This document shows positions 22,710 through 34,239 of a DNA stretch of 64,000 bases, in pieces. Within the stretch, counting starts at the first letter, position 1, and the number at the start of each line of letters is the position of its first letter. A model generated the notes under the pieces. That model worked only from the letters and a program-made list of their open reading frames with translations, searched no databases and was not told where the DNA came from. The stretch is from the NCBI RefSeq assembly GCF_030272615.1, contig NC_081413.1, forward strand, positions 719,405,867 through 719,469,866, written 5' to 3'. Both the position numbers and the translations under genes were made by a program. This DNA is from Cryptomeria japonica. Lineage: Eukaryota; Streptophyta; Pinopsida; Cupressales; Cupressaceae.

Positions 22710-25700
22710 TAAGGTTTGTAACCGGTTGGTTACAATCTGAAATATATCAGCCAAAACCAAATTTAAATTATGCATGAATATGTTGCTATCATTCATGGTT
22801 GCCTTAGTTCATTGGATCATGCCGGTGAGATGCATATGCTCCTCTGGTGATATTTCCCCTTGAATTAATGCCTTTCAGATCTCATTTGTCAGAGAGATAA
22901 GGTTATCCAGTTTAGGACTAAGTTTATACTTCAGCTCTCTGGCATTTTCTTTGATCCTTGCTTTTTCCTTCTCAAATTTCTCCAACTTTTCCTCAAATCC
23001 TGCTATTTCTTGCTCAATAACTGATATAGGTTCAGATGAACCAATAATGTTATTAGCTATATCATCAATTTCCTTTTGTACTCTGCTTATTTCTTTCTCA
23101 ATGTCCTTGGTCAACAGATGTGGCTTGCATGTTTCTCTATACAGTTCCTTATACTCCAAAATTGTTTTATTTAGTGTCCGTAAAAGTGTGTTGGTGTGCT
23201 CAATGCACTTCTTTATTGTCTCCTCAAAGAATTTTTCCTTTTCTTTTTCCATTTTCTCTTTGAATGTATCCTCGTTTACTTTATTAGTTGTTATTATATT
23301 TCCAGCAATAAATTTAGACAATGTGTCGAACTGACCTAAAGAATCCTTTACATTATCTACATTGCATTTTGGTGCAATCATCTTAAGAATAGGTAGTGTA
23401 TCATCAATTGCCTTGTAGGCCAATCCATTACATCCAGTTATCTTCTTAATTGAGTCCAGAAGTACCTCTGTCACATTAGTAGGTCTGAATTCTAATGTCT
23501 GACCAATTGCCTTTATTATTTCAGTGCTTCCAGTGTTAGTAACCAATTTGCTTGTAACAACTTTCGGTGGATCAGTCTGAGTTTGTGTTTCAACCTGTAG
23601 TGGTTTGGGTTTCTCAATGATTACCAGTTTCACTATCTTAGTATGTACCTATGCCTCTGTCGGTTGCTCTGTTGGTTTCTTTATGTTATCAGCTTTCGGT
23701 ATCTCTGTCTTTGTCGGCTTCTCAGTGCCAGCATCTAAACTTCCACTATTCATTTCACTATCCAAAGGTTGCTTTGTGTGCTCTATTTGTATCTCAACCT
23801 CAACATTTTCAGCTGGTTGCTTAGCAATGTTTCCACTACTAGCAATATCATCTTGTACCTCTGTGTTGTCCTTGTCCATAATAATGTTCACTTCCTGAGT
23901 ATCAACATTCATGGTGAATAGAATTTCTGATTCAAGGTTAGTGTCATCATGTGTTATGTCCACATTTTCAGTAGTCAGTGTAGTATCAACATGTATCAGT
24001 ATAGTATCCAAGGGTGGTGGTAAGTTGTCAATTATTTTGATGTTTGGTATTCCACCAACTTTACCTTTCCCTTTGTCCTTGTCCTTTTGATAGACTTTGA
24101 ATGTTTTCTTCGGTCGGTTTAATTCTTCTTGTTTTTCATTTTCTACAAAAAAGATATCCCATTTGTCAGTTGTTTCCTTTGCAAGCTCATTTACTCTACC
24201 AACCATTAGGCTTACTTGCCAGTGACCGCTAGCAAAAACTGATATGTTAGCTTCACAAATTAATTTATCAATCACCTCTTTCGAGTTAACTGGATGTACA
24301 GCTAAAAATTTTCAACCTTAAGTTTATTATCTAACTCCAGTACTACAATCTTCTTTGCATCTAACCTTCTATATAGATCATTTGGTAAATCATCTATAAC
24401 TTCAATTAACACTTTCTTATAGATGTCCAGATGTAGAATAATGTTGTTTTTAATACTTTCCTTTTCTGCATAAGTGAATGTGTTATACAACTTGTTCACA
24501 TTAGCCAAGTTACCATCATCAGTGATTCCATTTAGTAAGTTATCCAAAGGTGGTATCACCTGTTTTTGTTTCTTCTTGGGTGTCAACTTCTTTGTTGGTT
24601 GTCTTACTGCTTGTTGCTTCTTTCTCAGAGTTCTTGTTTTCTTGGGTGGAGGAGAGGGTACCAGTGAAGGTTTTCTCTTCCTATCAACTCTCTTAAACTC
24701 AGTAGGTATCTCATTATCAGATGATGTGTCAACTAGTGAGATATGTGCCTCTAGTTGTAATCCTTCTAGTTCACTTTCCTTTATTCCAGTAAGGTTCAAA
24801 ACATTTTCTTTTATTTCCTTTACTTGTTTTGATGCACTCCTTATGTACTTTTCTCTTTTCTTCCTTTGTTTTAGTGTTTGTACACCACTCTCAATTGATT
24901 ATGCACTACTAAAAACTTTTTCTGCAGGTTCTCTAGGTGCTTTCAATAGGGATTTAGCATAAGTCTCAATAATATTTACATCAGCCTCATACCCCATTTC
25001 AATTACCCATACAGTTCTGGAAGAACTTCTTCCATCCAAATTTCATCTTTCTTAATCACAAAACAGATTTCCTTTTCATATTTATCTACAATACTTTGTG
25101 GTAGTCTCTCTTTGTTTTCCATTTTGGCTTGGAAAGATTTGAAATACTCAGTTATATTGTTTTCCCTAGCAGTACCCATGCTGGTGAAGGCTTCTTGCAA
25201 TTGTTTGCGTACTAGTATGTCATATCCAAAATCTTTTGTCCAATATCGGGGATTTCTTTTGAGAAATACAACATAAGACATACCAAAAGATTACCAAAAT
25301 GAAATATCCCTTTCTTATCTCCTTTTATCTTTTTCAAGTTATTTACAAGTTCATCCTTGAGCCATTCACACACATCTTTTTTTCCATCATTATTTACCAT
25401 ATCATAAGCACTTTTAATGTAAAGACTAGAAATTGAGTTAAGTCAGTTTGCATGTGTGGTCTTATAGCCTAAAATCATACTTATGAATCTCACATTGATA
25501 TCCTTGATGTCATTTACTCTCAGAGATCTACTATCAGATGTTGCGCCAGTTAAGGTCAAGACTGTGTTGTTAGGTACCTTCTTTGTCTTGTCTAGTCTAC
25601 TGCTAGTAGAGGGGAAACCTGTCACTGCCCTAATTGCTTGCCGAGTGAATTTGCAGACTGAATCTAACCAAAGAAATTCTTCATGTGCCCTACTTAGGAC

Positions 25701-26041
25701 AATTCTCACTACCTCCTCTAGAAATTTAGGGATGTTCAATATTTCTACAAAACCTAAGGTCTCAATAACCTTGTGCTCAGGTTTGACATTTTCATTTTCA
25801 TCTAAATTATGGTTTTAAACATCTTTAATATTTCCACAGAACCTAATTCTTCAATATTACAATGAATATAAATTCTAGGGTCTTCAGCATAAGCTACACC
25901 TTTAGGAATTTTTGAAAATGTGCATATGGAATCATCTTGCTTAGCTATCTCAAGAATAATTTTTGAAACAGACCTAGGGCATTTTACAATTTCCACAACA
26001 GTAGGGTTTGCAATAAATTCGGGAGCAAAATATGAAATCAT
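22710..26041 (-). pseudogene. ORF2 of element 6
   Basis: Collinear with 594-4124 along its full length: N-terminal opening at 26041, the VTGFPSTSS block (~25620), the VIKKDEIWMEE segment (~25040), the basic stretch with KKKQKQVIPP (~24560), the Thr/Glu-rich middle (24275-23650) and the coiled-coil C-terminus (23633-22710). The frame changes several times (26041, 25739, 25281, 24799 and 24275 are not all in phase), so this copy is broken by frameshifts as well as stops. Conservation of the C-terminal VTNRLQ end, matching VINRLQ in element 1, supports the ORF limits. Unknown function. Confidence 0.8.
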
Positions 26042-26459
26042 TTGAAAAATACCTTAATTTGCCTAATAATGTTTGAGTGTTTGAAAGAAATTGCTTCACT
26101 TCTTTGCCTTGAATGCCTTCGCTCAGATTTTTGTGCTCTTTGCTAGTTTGAATGCTCGATGGATCAAAAAAGAGGGAAAACCGATGATTTATAATGACTT
26201 TTCATTCAACAACCACAATAAATGCTCGCCAGTTAAGTGAAAACTTAACACATCTGCCCGTAAAGAAGAAATCTGCATAGTATTCAACTTGTTGCAATAC
26301 CCCCAAGGGTTACTTGTTACTTGGATGAAGAATCTACTGCTGGTGGAGTAATACTCTGTTCTACCAGTGAAGGAATAGTCTCATCAACATTCTCATCTAT
26401 CTTTCTAATCCATTGTTTTAAAAATTCTTGCTTTACCTCATCAACCTTTTCTTTTCCTT

Positions 26460-27428
26460 TCAAACTGGTCCTTTATTGTTTGCCGATGAAGTCTTGCTTC
26501 TACAAAATTTTGCAATATGTCCAATCTTGTTACAAGCATAACAAGTCACACTATTCTTCTGAATAGCCTTTCCATATCCTATGTCGGTTTGTGTTCTGCA
26601 TTGATTAGATAAGTTCCCAAATCTTCCACAAACATAACATCTTACATTCATTCTACATTTTTTTGAATTATGACCAGCTTTGTTGCATTTGGAACATTGA
26701 CTGGTGGGAGAATTAGTGTTCTGATTGTTTCTAGATCTACACTGATTTGCTCTATTACCATACTTATTATAGTTAAAGCATTTCCCACTAAATTTGTAAG
26801 CATTAGGTTGTCTTGCCGGTTTACTGTGATCATGATTGTTTTCAGTACCAGAACTTTCACCAACTTCAAATACAAGTCCATTAGTATCTCCATTAGGTTT
26901 CTGACTTTTCAGCATATCATCAAGTTCTTCTGAACTTCTCTTGAATTTCTCTTTATGTTGATTTACAGTAGCCAACTCATTTTCCAGAATTCCCATCTGT
27001 CTCATAAGTTCAGTTTTATCTTATTGCATGTGAATCAGATTTGTCTTTAACATATCATTTTCATGACTGAGTCTTAGATTTTCATTTCTAGCATCATTGA
27101 GTCTCCTAGTTAAGTCATCTTCATTCTTCTTTCTATCTTCAATGTCTTTAAAAAACCTCATAGTCATATCTTGCATTTCATTCCTCATAGTCATGTTTTC
27201 CTGCCTCAATTTGTTCACAAGTTCATTAAGAGTTTCCTTTTCATCATTATTATTCTGCATCTTCTCATGAAGTTCTTTCCTTTTATTTCTAGCAGTGGTA
27301 AGATTCTCCTGCAGTCCTTGAATAAATTCCTATGCAGTCCTTAGATCATCTTCAAGTTTGATATTCTTCAACTTCTCTGAATCATAGTCTACAAGAGCTC
27401 CTTCCAATTTCTTTCTTAAGTTCTCCAT
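26460..27428 (-). pseudogene. Gag-like protein with coiled coil and four zinc knuckles (element 6)
   Basis: One minus frame of 323 codons from ATG 27428 to the stop at 26460, with two internal stops (near residues 33 and 137). Residues ~1-170 are heptad-like, Lys/Glu/Asn-rich coiled coil. Knuckles lie at ~217-230 (CFNYNKYGNRANQC, second Cys and His replaced), 245-258 (CSKCNKAGHNSKKC, intact), 264-277 (CYVCGRFGNLSNQC, His replaced by Asn) and 296-309 (CYACNKIGHIAKFC, intact). Expected role: RNA binding and particle assembly. There is no UBN2-type Gag core upstream, which is unusual. The frame starts 72 bases inside the LTR-internal boundary. Confidence 0.8.
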
Positions 27429-27484
27429 CTGTACCGGTGTCAAAATCTTCCTCAAGTTGTTAGGCTTTTAAAAATAGAGGACTA

Positions 27485-27496
27485 GGCTCTGATAAC
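27485..27496 (-). other. Primer binding site, element 6
   Basis: Minus strand GTTATCAGAGCC, one mismatch to the initiator-Met tRNA complement GGTATCAGAGCC, four bases from the LTR. Confidence 0.8.
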
Positions 27497-27499
27497 AAT

Positions 27500-28284
27500 T
27501 GTTAGGATTGATGATAGTCCCAAAGATACTAAGAGGGGGGGGGGGTGAATCAGTATCTAACCAGTTTACAGCATATTTAACCTTATTAAGTATTTTGCAT
27601 TCCAAAATAGTGTACCAGTAAATAAGAATTAATGCAGTAAACAGAAACAATAATGACAACATAGAAAACACATCATAACACAAGATGTTTAATGAGGAAA
27701 CCCGGTGTGGGAAAAACCTCGATAGGATTTGTGACCCACAATATTCACTCACTGGCCAATGAATAAATATTACTTACAATGAGGGGCCTGCACATGCAGG
27801 AAGGCCAACTACCTAGAGCTCACTGCTCAATCTACAAAATGGATTATGAAAATCCAATACAATGTACTGCTTTAAATCAGCATCAACTATGTCAGGTTCA
27901 GTACTAGTTTAAGCTCATACTATAACCATAAACCTTATACAAAATCTGCCCTTATTATTTTCTCATTCCTATCTCATCTCCTATTCCATCCTATATGTCA
28001 TCTATATGAAAATGATTTACAATATCTCATACATATATGAGTCTATTACAATATGCCATGTTGGCTTTACAAAAGATATTTACAATTAAATACAATAAAT
28101 AAAAGTTTATTCCTATCGGCTGGGGTGCTGGTATACATTGTTACTGCTATCGGTGAAGTGTCTGCCAGTGCCAGTGCCTGCCGGTGTCTTTACCAGATGA
28201 TGCTAGGTGGTTTCCAGAAGGTTGCCGGTAGGTTGCCATCAATGACAACACCATCATTTCTCACTAGAGTCTATAATGCCAACA
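27500..28284 (-). repeat. 5' LTR of element 6 (785 bp)
   Basis: The partner of 21726-22499. It ends GCCAACA on the plus strand and is followed by the target duplication TATTC. Confidence 0.93.
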
Positions 28285-28289
28285 TATTC

Positions 28290-29290
28290 TTGCTTCTCCA
28301 ATACCTTGCAATGTGGCTTGGCTTGTTGCATGTGTGACAAACAATATTTCTATATATAGGTCTAAAATTCATCTGATTTGGTCTCTTCCTGCATTGGTTA
28401 GAGATATGTCAAAACATCTCTTATTTTGAAAGTTATTCATCATTCTACACATGTTTGACTTGTGACCAAAATTGTTGCATTTGAAACATTGACGGGTAAA
28501 GGTAGGAATATTGTTCATCATGATATTCATTATTCCATTATTCATCCTACTTCTGCACTGATTTTCCATATGACTGAATCTATTGCAAGTATAACATCTA
28601 CCATTGAATTTATAAGCATTAGGTTTTCTTACCAGAGGATTCTTTCTCTTCTAATGATTAGGCTTTGCATTGCTCTATCTAGAACCAAAGGATTCTCCTT
28701 TCTCATATCCAATTCCCCTTGTGTCCTTCCCATGTCTCTGATTTTCTAGCATCTCATCAAACCTTTCTAAGCTATGATTAAATTTGTCATTATATTCATT
28801 TGTAGTAACAAGTTCATCTCTTAAGGCAACAATCTATCTTTCAAGTTCTTGTCCATCATTCCTTGGTTGCATCAAATCAAGCTTCAACTAATCGTTCTCA
28901 TAGGTAAGTCTGTAGCATTAATCTAATTTGTCTTTCAATGATTGAGTCAAACATTCTTCATTCTTCTTCTGGTCTTCAATATCCTTAGTCAGCTTCATCA
29001 CATTGGATTGCTTCTCATTTTTCAATACAACATTCTCTCTAGCAAGCTTTTCACATTCATCAATTTTTCTTTGGTCTTCAATGCTTTGCTCTTATTTCTC
29101 CTTTAGCTTGTCCATTAGCTCTTTCCTCTTGTCTCTTAAATCCTTAATGAAGTCTTCAGCTGCACTCGAGTTTCTCTTTAAGGAACTTATTTCATTTCTT
29201 GTTGCATCAAGATCCTCAAGTGCCACACAAAGTTGCCTTTGCAAATCGGAATCCATTGATTCAATCTCCGAGACCTTCATCAAGCGGTTA
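28290..29290 (-). pseudogene. Coiled-coil/zinc-knuckle gag of element 5
   Basis: Minus strand: a coiled-coil segment around 29283-28800 (DSDLQRQLCVALEDLDATRN...), then CYTCNRFSHMENQC (Gly changed to Ser), CFKCNNFGHKSNMC (intact), a degraded knuckle, and CHTCNKPSHIARYW (last Cys lost), which continues across the element 6 insertion into 21720. Same architecture as 26460-27428 but with diverged sequence and several stops. Confidence 0.75.
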
Positions 29291-29320
29291 GGATTCCTTG
29301 GAGGAATTAGTCTCCGATAT

Positions 29321-30361
29321 CAATTTTTGGAATCAATGAACACTAAGAGGGGAGGGTGAATCAATGATCTACAAATTTCAAACTTGTTATGCTTATTCTT
29401 CAACCACCAGATGAATTGCAAAGAAAGCAAAGTGCAGAAACATAAAACAAGTAACCATGCAACCATAACACCAAGATTTTTACGTGGAAACCTAAATGGG
29501 AAAAACCATGGTGGGATTTGAACCCACAAAAATATTCCACTATGGCCAATAGAAAACCAATATTACATAAGGGGAATGCACTTGTATTCAGGCACACTGC
29601 CTAGAGCTCACTGCTCAAGTTACAAAAATAGGGAAACAACCCCAAAGGAAGGCTCACTTCCTTAAAAGAGATTAAAAATTGATTACAATAAGGAGTGAAC
29701 TAGAAAATAGCATCTGATTATGCCAAAAATCAATTCTGGTTAAGCACAAAATGATTTGTTGTGACTGATCCACTTATCTTCTCTGCAACTGCTCATTGGA
29801 TCTTAAAAAATTAGGATGTGCATGTGAAACTGCACTCAATCACTCAAAAATATTCTCACATCATGTCACACACCAAAGACATTATCCAAATTGGTCTTAT
29901 ATATCCGCACATATAAAATTAATCTTCCACAAGTTGGCTTCACCAAAATATGAAAATATGAGACGTGTAGCTGCAAGTCAATTTCAATATTCACAAAAAA
30001 CTTATATTGGACCTAAAGCATATTATCCCAAGCTTCCTATAGGACTCACATATCATCCTAGATATATTTCCAATCACCTAAATCTAATTAATGAATCCAG
30101 TCACACATTACACCATCAAATACAAGAAAATACTCAGTTTCACTGCTCTACTGGATACCAAATCTTCAAACAAGTGTAAGAGTCAATACCAGAGGTTGGA
30201 TTTGCATGATAATATCCTTCAAATATTCAAACAACTACCCCTATTCATTGAAACCAAAATATGCTTCACCAAAAGTGAGAAAAATCACAAAACTATGCAT
30301 TGAGCATCACCGAGTAAACTGATATCAGAAGACATACTCAAGATAACTTGCTAACCAAAAT
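29321..30361 (-). repeat. 5' LTR of element 5, main part
   Basis: Starts near TTTTGGAATCAATG, with GAGGGGAGGGTGAATCA at 29347-29363, and a degraded primer site just left of it (GTCTCCGATATCAA on plus). Interrupted at 30361 by element 7 and resumes at 38475. No gene inside. Confidence 0.7.
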
Positions 30362-32809
30362 TGTTAGACATAAGATACCACTGAGGGGGGGGGTGAATCA
30401 ATGGTTTCCAATTACTTCACCCTTAAGCTCCTAAGTATGTGTACCGGTTAACATCCTAATACTTAGTAGGCTTGCTGATAAGATAAGCCAAGACAATGCA
30501 ATGCAAGCATACACAAGGGCACATCACATGACAATAGTATATAGGAGGAAAACCCAAGATGGGAAAAACCTCAGTGAGAAATGTTGCAAGAGTCTACTAC
30601 TCCAATCTAGCCTCACAATGGAAATCTCATTACAATATTTAGGGCACCAACCCAAGGAGCACCAACCCCTGATTTAGGGTACCAACCCAAGGAGAACCAA
30701 CCCCTGCATCGAGCTCCAACTCAGTGATATTCAATAAAGATAATCAATTAAAAAAGTAATAGCCTTGTTACAAATGAAATTTGTAACTCTTCTGTAAATC
30801 TCTTCATCAGATCTTCTATCCAAATCACTGTTGGTTTTCTACTCACCCTCTCACTATTTCAGCCTTATCTCCTATTGCAACCTTACCGGTTCAACCTCTT
30901 CTTCTTCTTTGTCAATTCTAATCTCTTCTGGTTCTCTTTCCTCTCTATTACACTACTTCTTATCACCATCGGTCTTCTTCACTTAGTCAGATATCCACTA
31001 TTTGATTACTATTGGTTCTCATCTTATCAGTTCTCTTCTCTTTCTCCCTATGCTCTTCTCTTTTCTGCAATCCTCTTTTCCTCTTCTCTATTGGTTCAGT
31101 CACCACCGATATACTCCTTTCTCAGACTCAATGGCAGACTTCCAGTTGCCACACTATTGCCGATTGAAATCTTCAACCCTGTTTTCTCTCACACTCAATC
31201 TCTTCTTCTTCTTCTTGTTGGGCACTTGACTAATTTCCATTCTTCACCAATAGCACCATACTATCATTCAGTAGCACCTTTCATTGATTCTGACTTGCAT
31301 ATTTATAAACAAATCTTCCCACGAAAAACCAATTCAAACTTCAGGCAGTTAGGGTTTCTTCATCGACCTCATGGCAAACCAAATCTAATCAAATCTCATC
31401 AAATCTGATCTCCTTGATTGATGATTTGCAACTCATCAATTGACATGTCATGCCATCCAGAACATGCCATCATTATTTAGCAATCTGCATTTGATTTGTC
31501 GACAAATCTCTTGGTCGATCACCAAGAATGGTTTGGCAATTTCCTTCACCTACTTCAATATGCCCAATCAGTCTATCCTAGATCTTTGTTGTCCATTTGA
31601 CCTTGAGCTGTAAACCTTTGCTACACATCCCATAAATTATGCAGTTGATATAAATGTTGACCTGTCACCTTCGACCTCATCAACAACACTTTCATTGACT
31701 TGTGCATGCATGCCACTTCACCTCCACATGGCCCCTTTGTCGACATCCACCTTTGCTAGGTTGGTTATGTCAGTTTGGATAGGATCACAAAACTAATCAC
31801 ACAACCAGGTTCATCTGCCAATTCACAAACCCTGTTGGTTATACCCTAACTGGTTTGTCATCAACCTTCCACCTTTCTTCTCTTCTGGTGGAACACCTTC
31901 ACCAGTTATCACTCTTGCCAAAACACTTCATGCACCTTGTCATCATTATCGGTGGACATACTTAGCGGTAAACACCTTGATGACATGATGTCATCAACCT
32001 TCAACTGCCTCCTTCTATCTCCATCTATGGCAACACCTTTCTTCACCATTGAACCAATTTTTCTATTAACATGTTTGTCAAAGTGACAAAAATATCCTTC
32101 CTCCTCTGTACCGGCAACTCATTATGTATTCCAAGCTGATTTGGTGCACATCATTGATCTCATACACCTAAGGCAACTTAGTGTTTCACTAGTTCATCCA
32201 GTGTGAGCCTTCAATCACTTTTGTTTAACTCTATTGTCTTATCTCCAAGAATTATAATGCATTTCGTGCATAATAGGAGATAAGCTTTACTTACTGGTGG
32301 GAGTGGATCCTTGTCATCTGCATCCTGCAATGGACCAATGTGGCTTCCCTATTTGAGCAACATATCTTTAAATAGGCACATGTGATCTAGTTGAGCACAT
32401 TCACTATCAAGAAACTCTTCATTTCATAACTGCATATTTATCCGGTGGGAGTCCTATTGTTTCACAACCACACAACATGCCGATGGCCTGCACAAACTTC
32501 ACTTCCAGTGATGTGAATTAGATAACATTCCCCCTCTTCATCACAATCAATAGCCCAACATCTTTCTCTCTTGTTAGTTGGTAACAATGCACTACCAACA
32601 TGTCACTTATTGGTCTGAAGACCTTATGTCTTCAACACAAGTCAACATTAACTTGTGTATTAGTAACTCCAATGGCCACTATGCAAGATGACCTTCTCTT
32701 CCTTGCTAGTAACACAACTAGTATTCATCAATGCCAACACTATCCATCAATATCCCATACCATTTGCCATCTTATACCAGTTGACATAAATGACAACTCA
32801 ATGCCAACA
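30362..32809 (-). repeat. 3' LTR of element 7 (2,448 bp)
   Basis: Edges TGTTAGAC...GCCAACA. It contains a strongly pyrimidine-rich segment (~30880-31220, CTTCTT runs) and many CCGGT words. It aligns with 36065-38474. Confidence 0.88.
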
Positions 32810-32828
32810 ATCTCCCCCTTTGGCATTG
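32799..32828 (-). other. Polypurine tract in a 9-bp inverted repeat (element 7)
   Basis: CAATGCCAA (32799-32807) and TTGGCATTG (32820-32828) are perfect inverted arms around the CCCCCT tract (minus-strand purines). A second outer pair, TTGACAT (32781-32787) and ATGTCAA (32829-32835), extends the potential stem. Confidence 0.8.
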
Positions 32829-32835
32829 ATGTCAA

Positions 32836-34239
32836 CACATGTAGTATCCAGTGTACTACAGAATCTCTCTCCCCCTTCGACAAAAATGGCAAAGGGCAGT
32901 GTTAGGATATTTCCTCCTCCTTGTGTCTATCAGGCACTGACATGGTTTTCTCTCTCCCATTTTCTCTACCAGATGCTTTTCCTCCTTCGACCATCATACA
33001 TTGCATCCTCTCAATTCATAGGAAAATTTGAAACAGAGGAATCATACACCAGTCATCGGTCAAACTGCAACACTCCCATCTGGTACCGATTGTTCTTAAG
33101 AATCAAATGTGATTGTACTATGAGTGATACCAATTGGAAAAGTAGATACCCATAATCATGAAATTCTCTTGGCCATTCCTACAACAATTTCCATCTTTTG
33201 TAGTTGATGCAGCTAGTACACCCATAATTTCAAGCATGTCAGTTCTACACCGTGAGCACTTGAATTCCCCCTGAGTCATACATCTCAGGACCTCATTGCC
33301 TGTTAGGTTCAAAATCAGAGCTCCAATTTGCACCACATACGGGTTGAGCTGTGCATATGAGATCAACTGGTGATCTTTCAACTCCATTATATCTACCATA
33401 GCATATGACATGATCCTAGATGTACACAATGCCATACAATATCACTATCATTCCATATATCAAACCAGTTAGCCCAAAAAGATGCATGCATACAAGATCA
33501 ATTACTGGGCCACCATATGTCATTCAAGTCTTCATCAACACCACCTAAGACATAAACTCCTCATTCCATACTATCAGAGTTAGTGCAATGATCTTAGACC
33601 TCATTGTCATACATAACCTACACTACCGATTAGTATACTTACCAGTAACCTACTGTGCATACCGGTTCCTACATCGGTCCATCATTTCTACCCGAGTACC
33701 TTTCTCTAACTCCTAACATCTTGTGTCAATTTTCTTTTGATCTAGATTGTGGCCATCCATTGACACATGTAGAAATGATCCATCTCTCATCTATAGGTGT
33801 GTAGCCAAGGAAACCACTACACACACTTATCTTCTCATTTCCTTCCTTCATATTGACAATAACTTGTTCCTCTATTTGTCCTCTTCCACTGAGGGGGTGA
33901 ATGATAAGGTTAGTGTACTACTCCTCCTAAGGTCCTGTGTCTCCTTTAAGCCTTAGGATATATTACTTGTGCATTGAATGCACAGTGTTGGTCCAAGGTC
34001 CTACTCTCTTCTTTCTTCCTCCATACTTGCATGACTTCACTTTTCTTCCCATTTTCAGTCTTGGGATTAGGTTTTTCCTTCTTTTGCTGATTGTTCCTTT
34101 CTCTACTAGATTCTGCCACATGACCAGATGCATTGTTGTAGAAGAAAACAATTTTCATGCCAATCAAATGATTTGGAGACCTTCTATCAAACCAATTAGA
34201 CCATATTCTTATGGTCATGTTGTTGTGACCGGCCACTGG
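32836..34239 (-). other. 3' part of the interior of element 7, including a 105-aa ORF
   Basis: Mostly without recognisable coding. The minus ORF 33435-33118 (105 codons, opening from an ATG) has ISYAQLNPYVVQIGALILN and CMTQGEFKCSRCRT segments; it looks like real protein composition, but I do not recognise the family. It may be a remnant of a longer ORF downstream of gag, in the position that ORF2 holds in elements 1, 5 and 6. Confidence 0.45.

Larger units (their letters stand above)
21726..28284 (-). mobile_element. Complete ORF2-type non-autonomous LTR element (element 6), 6,559 bp
   Basis: Seen: two LTRs (21726-22499 and 27500-28284), 5-bp target duplications TATTC, primer site 27485-27496, polypurine tract 22500-22513, a gag frame 27428-26460 and ORF2 26041-22710. 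No protease, integrase, RT or RNase H exists in the ~5 kb interior. It sits inside the gag of a sister element. The two LTRs differ at roughly a few positions per hundred, so this insertion is fairly young. Mobilisation must have used enzymes from another copia element (inference). Confidence 0.92.

Noticed and set aside
29796..30303. ORFs 29796-30179 and 30091-30303 as host genes
   Set aside because: They lie inside the LTR of element 5 and show only His/Ser/Tyr-rich chance composition.
30875..31408. 177-aa ORF in the element 7 LTR (and 162-aa counterpart at 36538-37026)
   Set aside because: Present in both LTRs but driven by a pyrimidine-rich CTTCTT tract (Leu/Phe/Ser); ends and start differ between copies, and LTRs are not expected to code.
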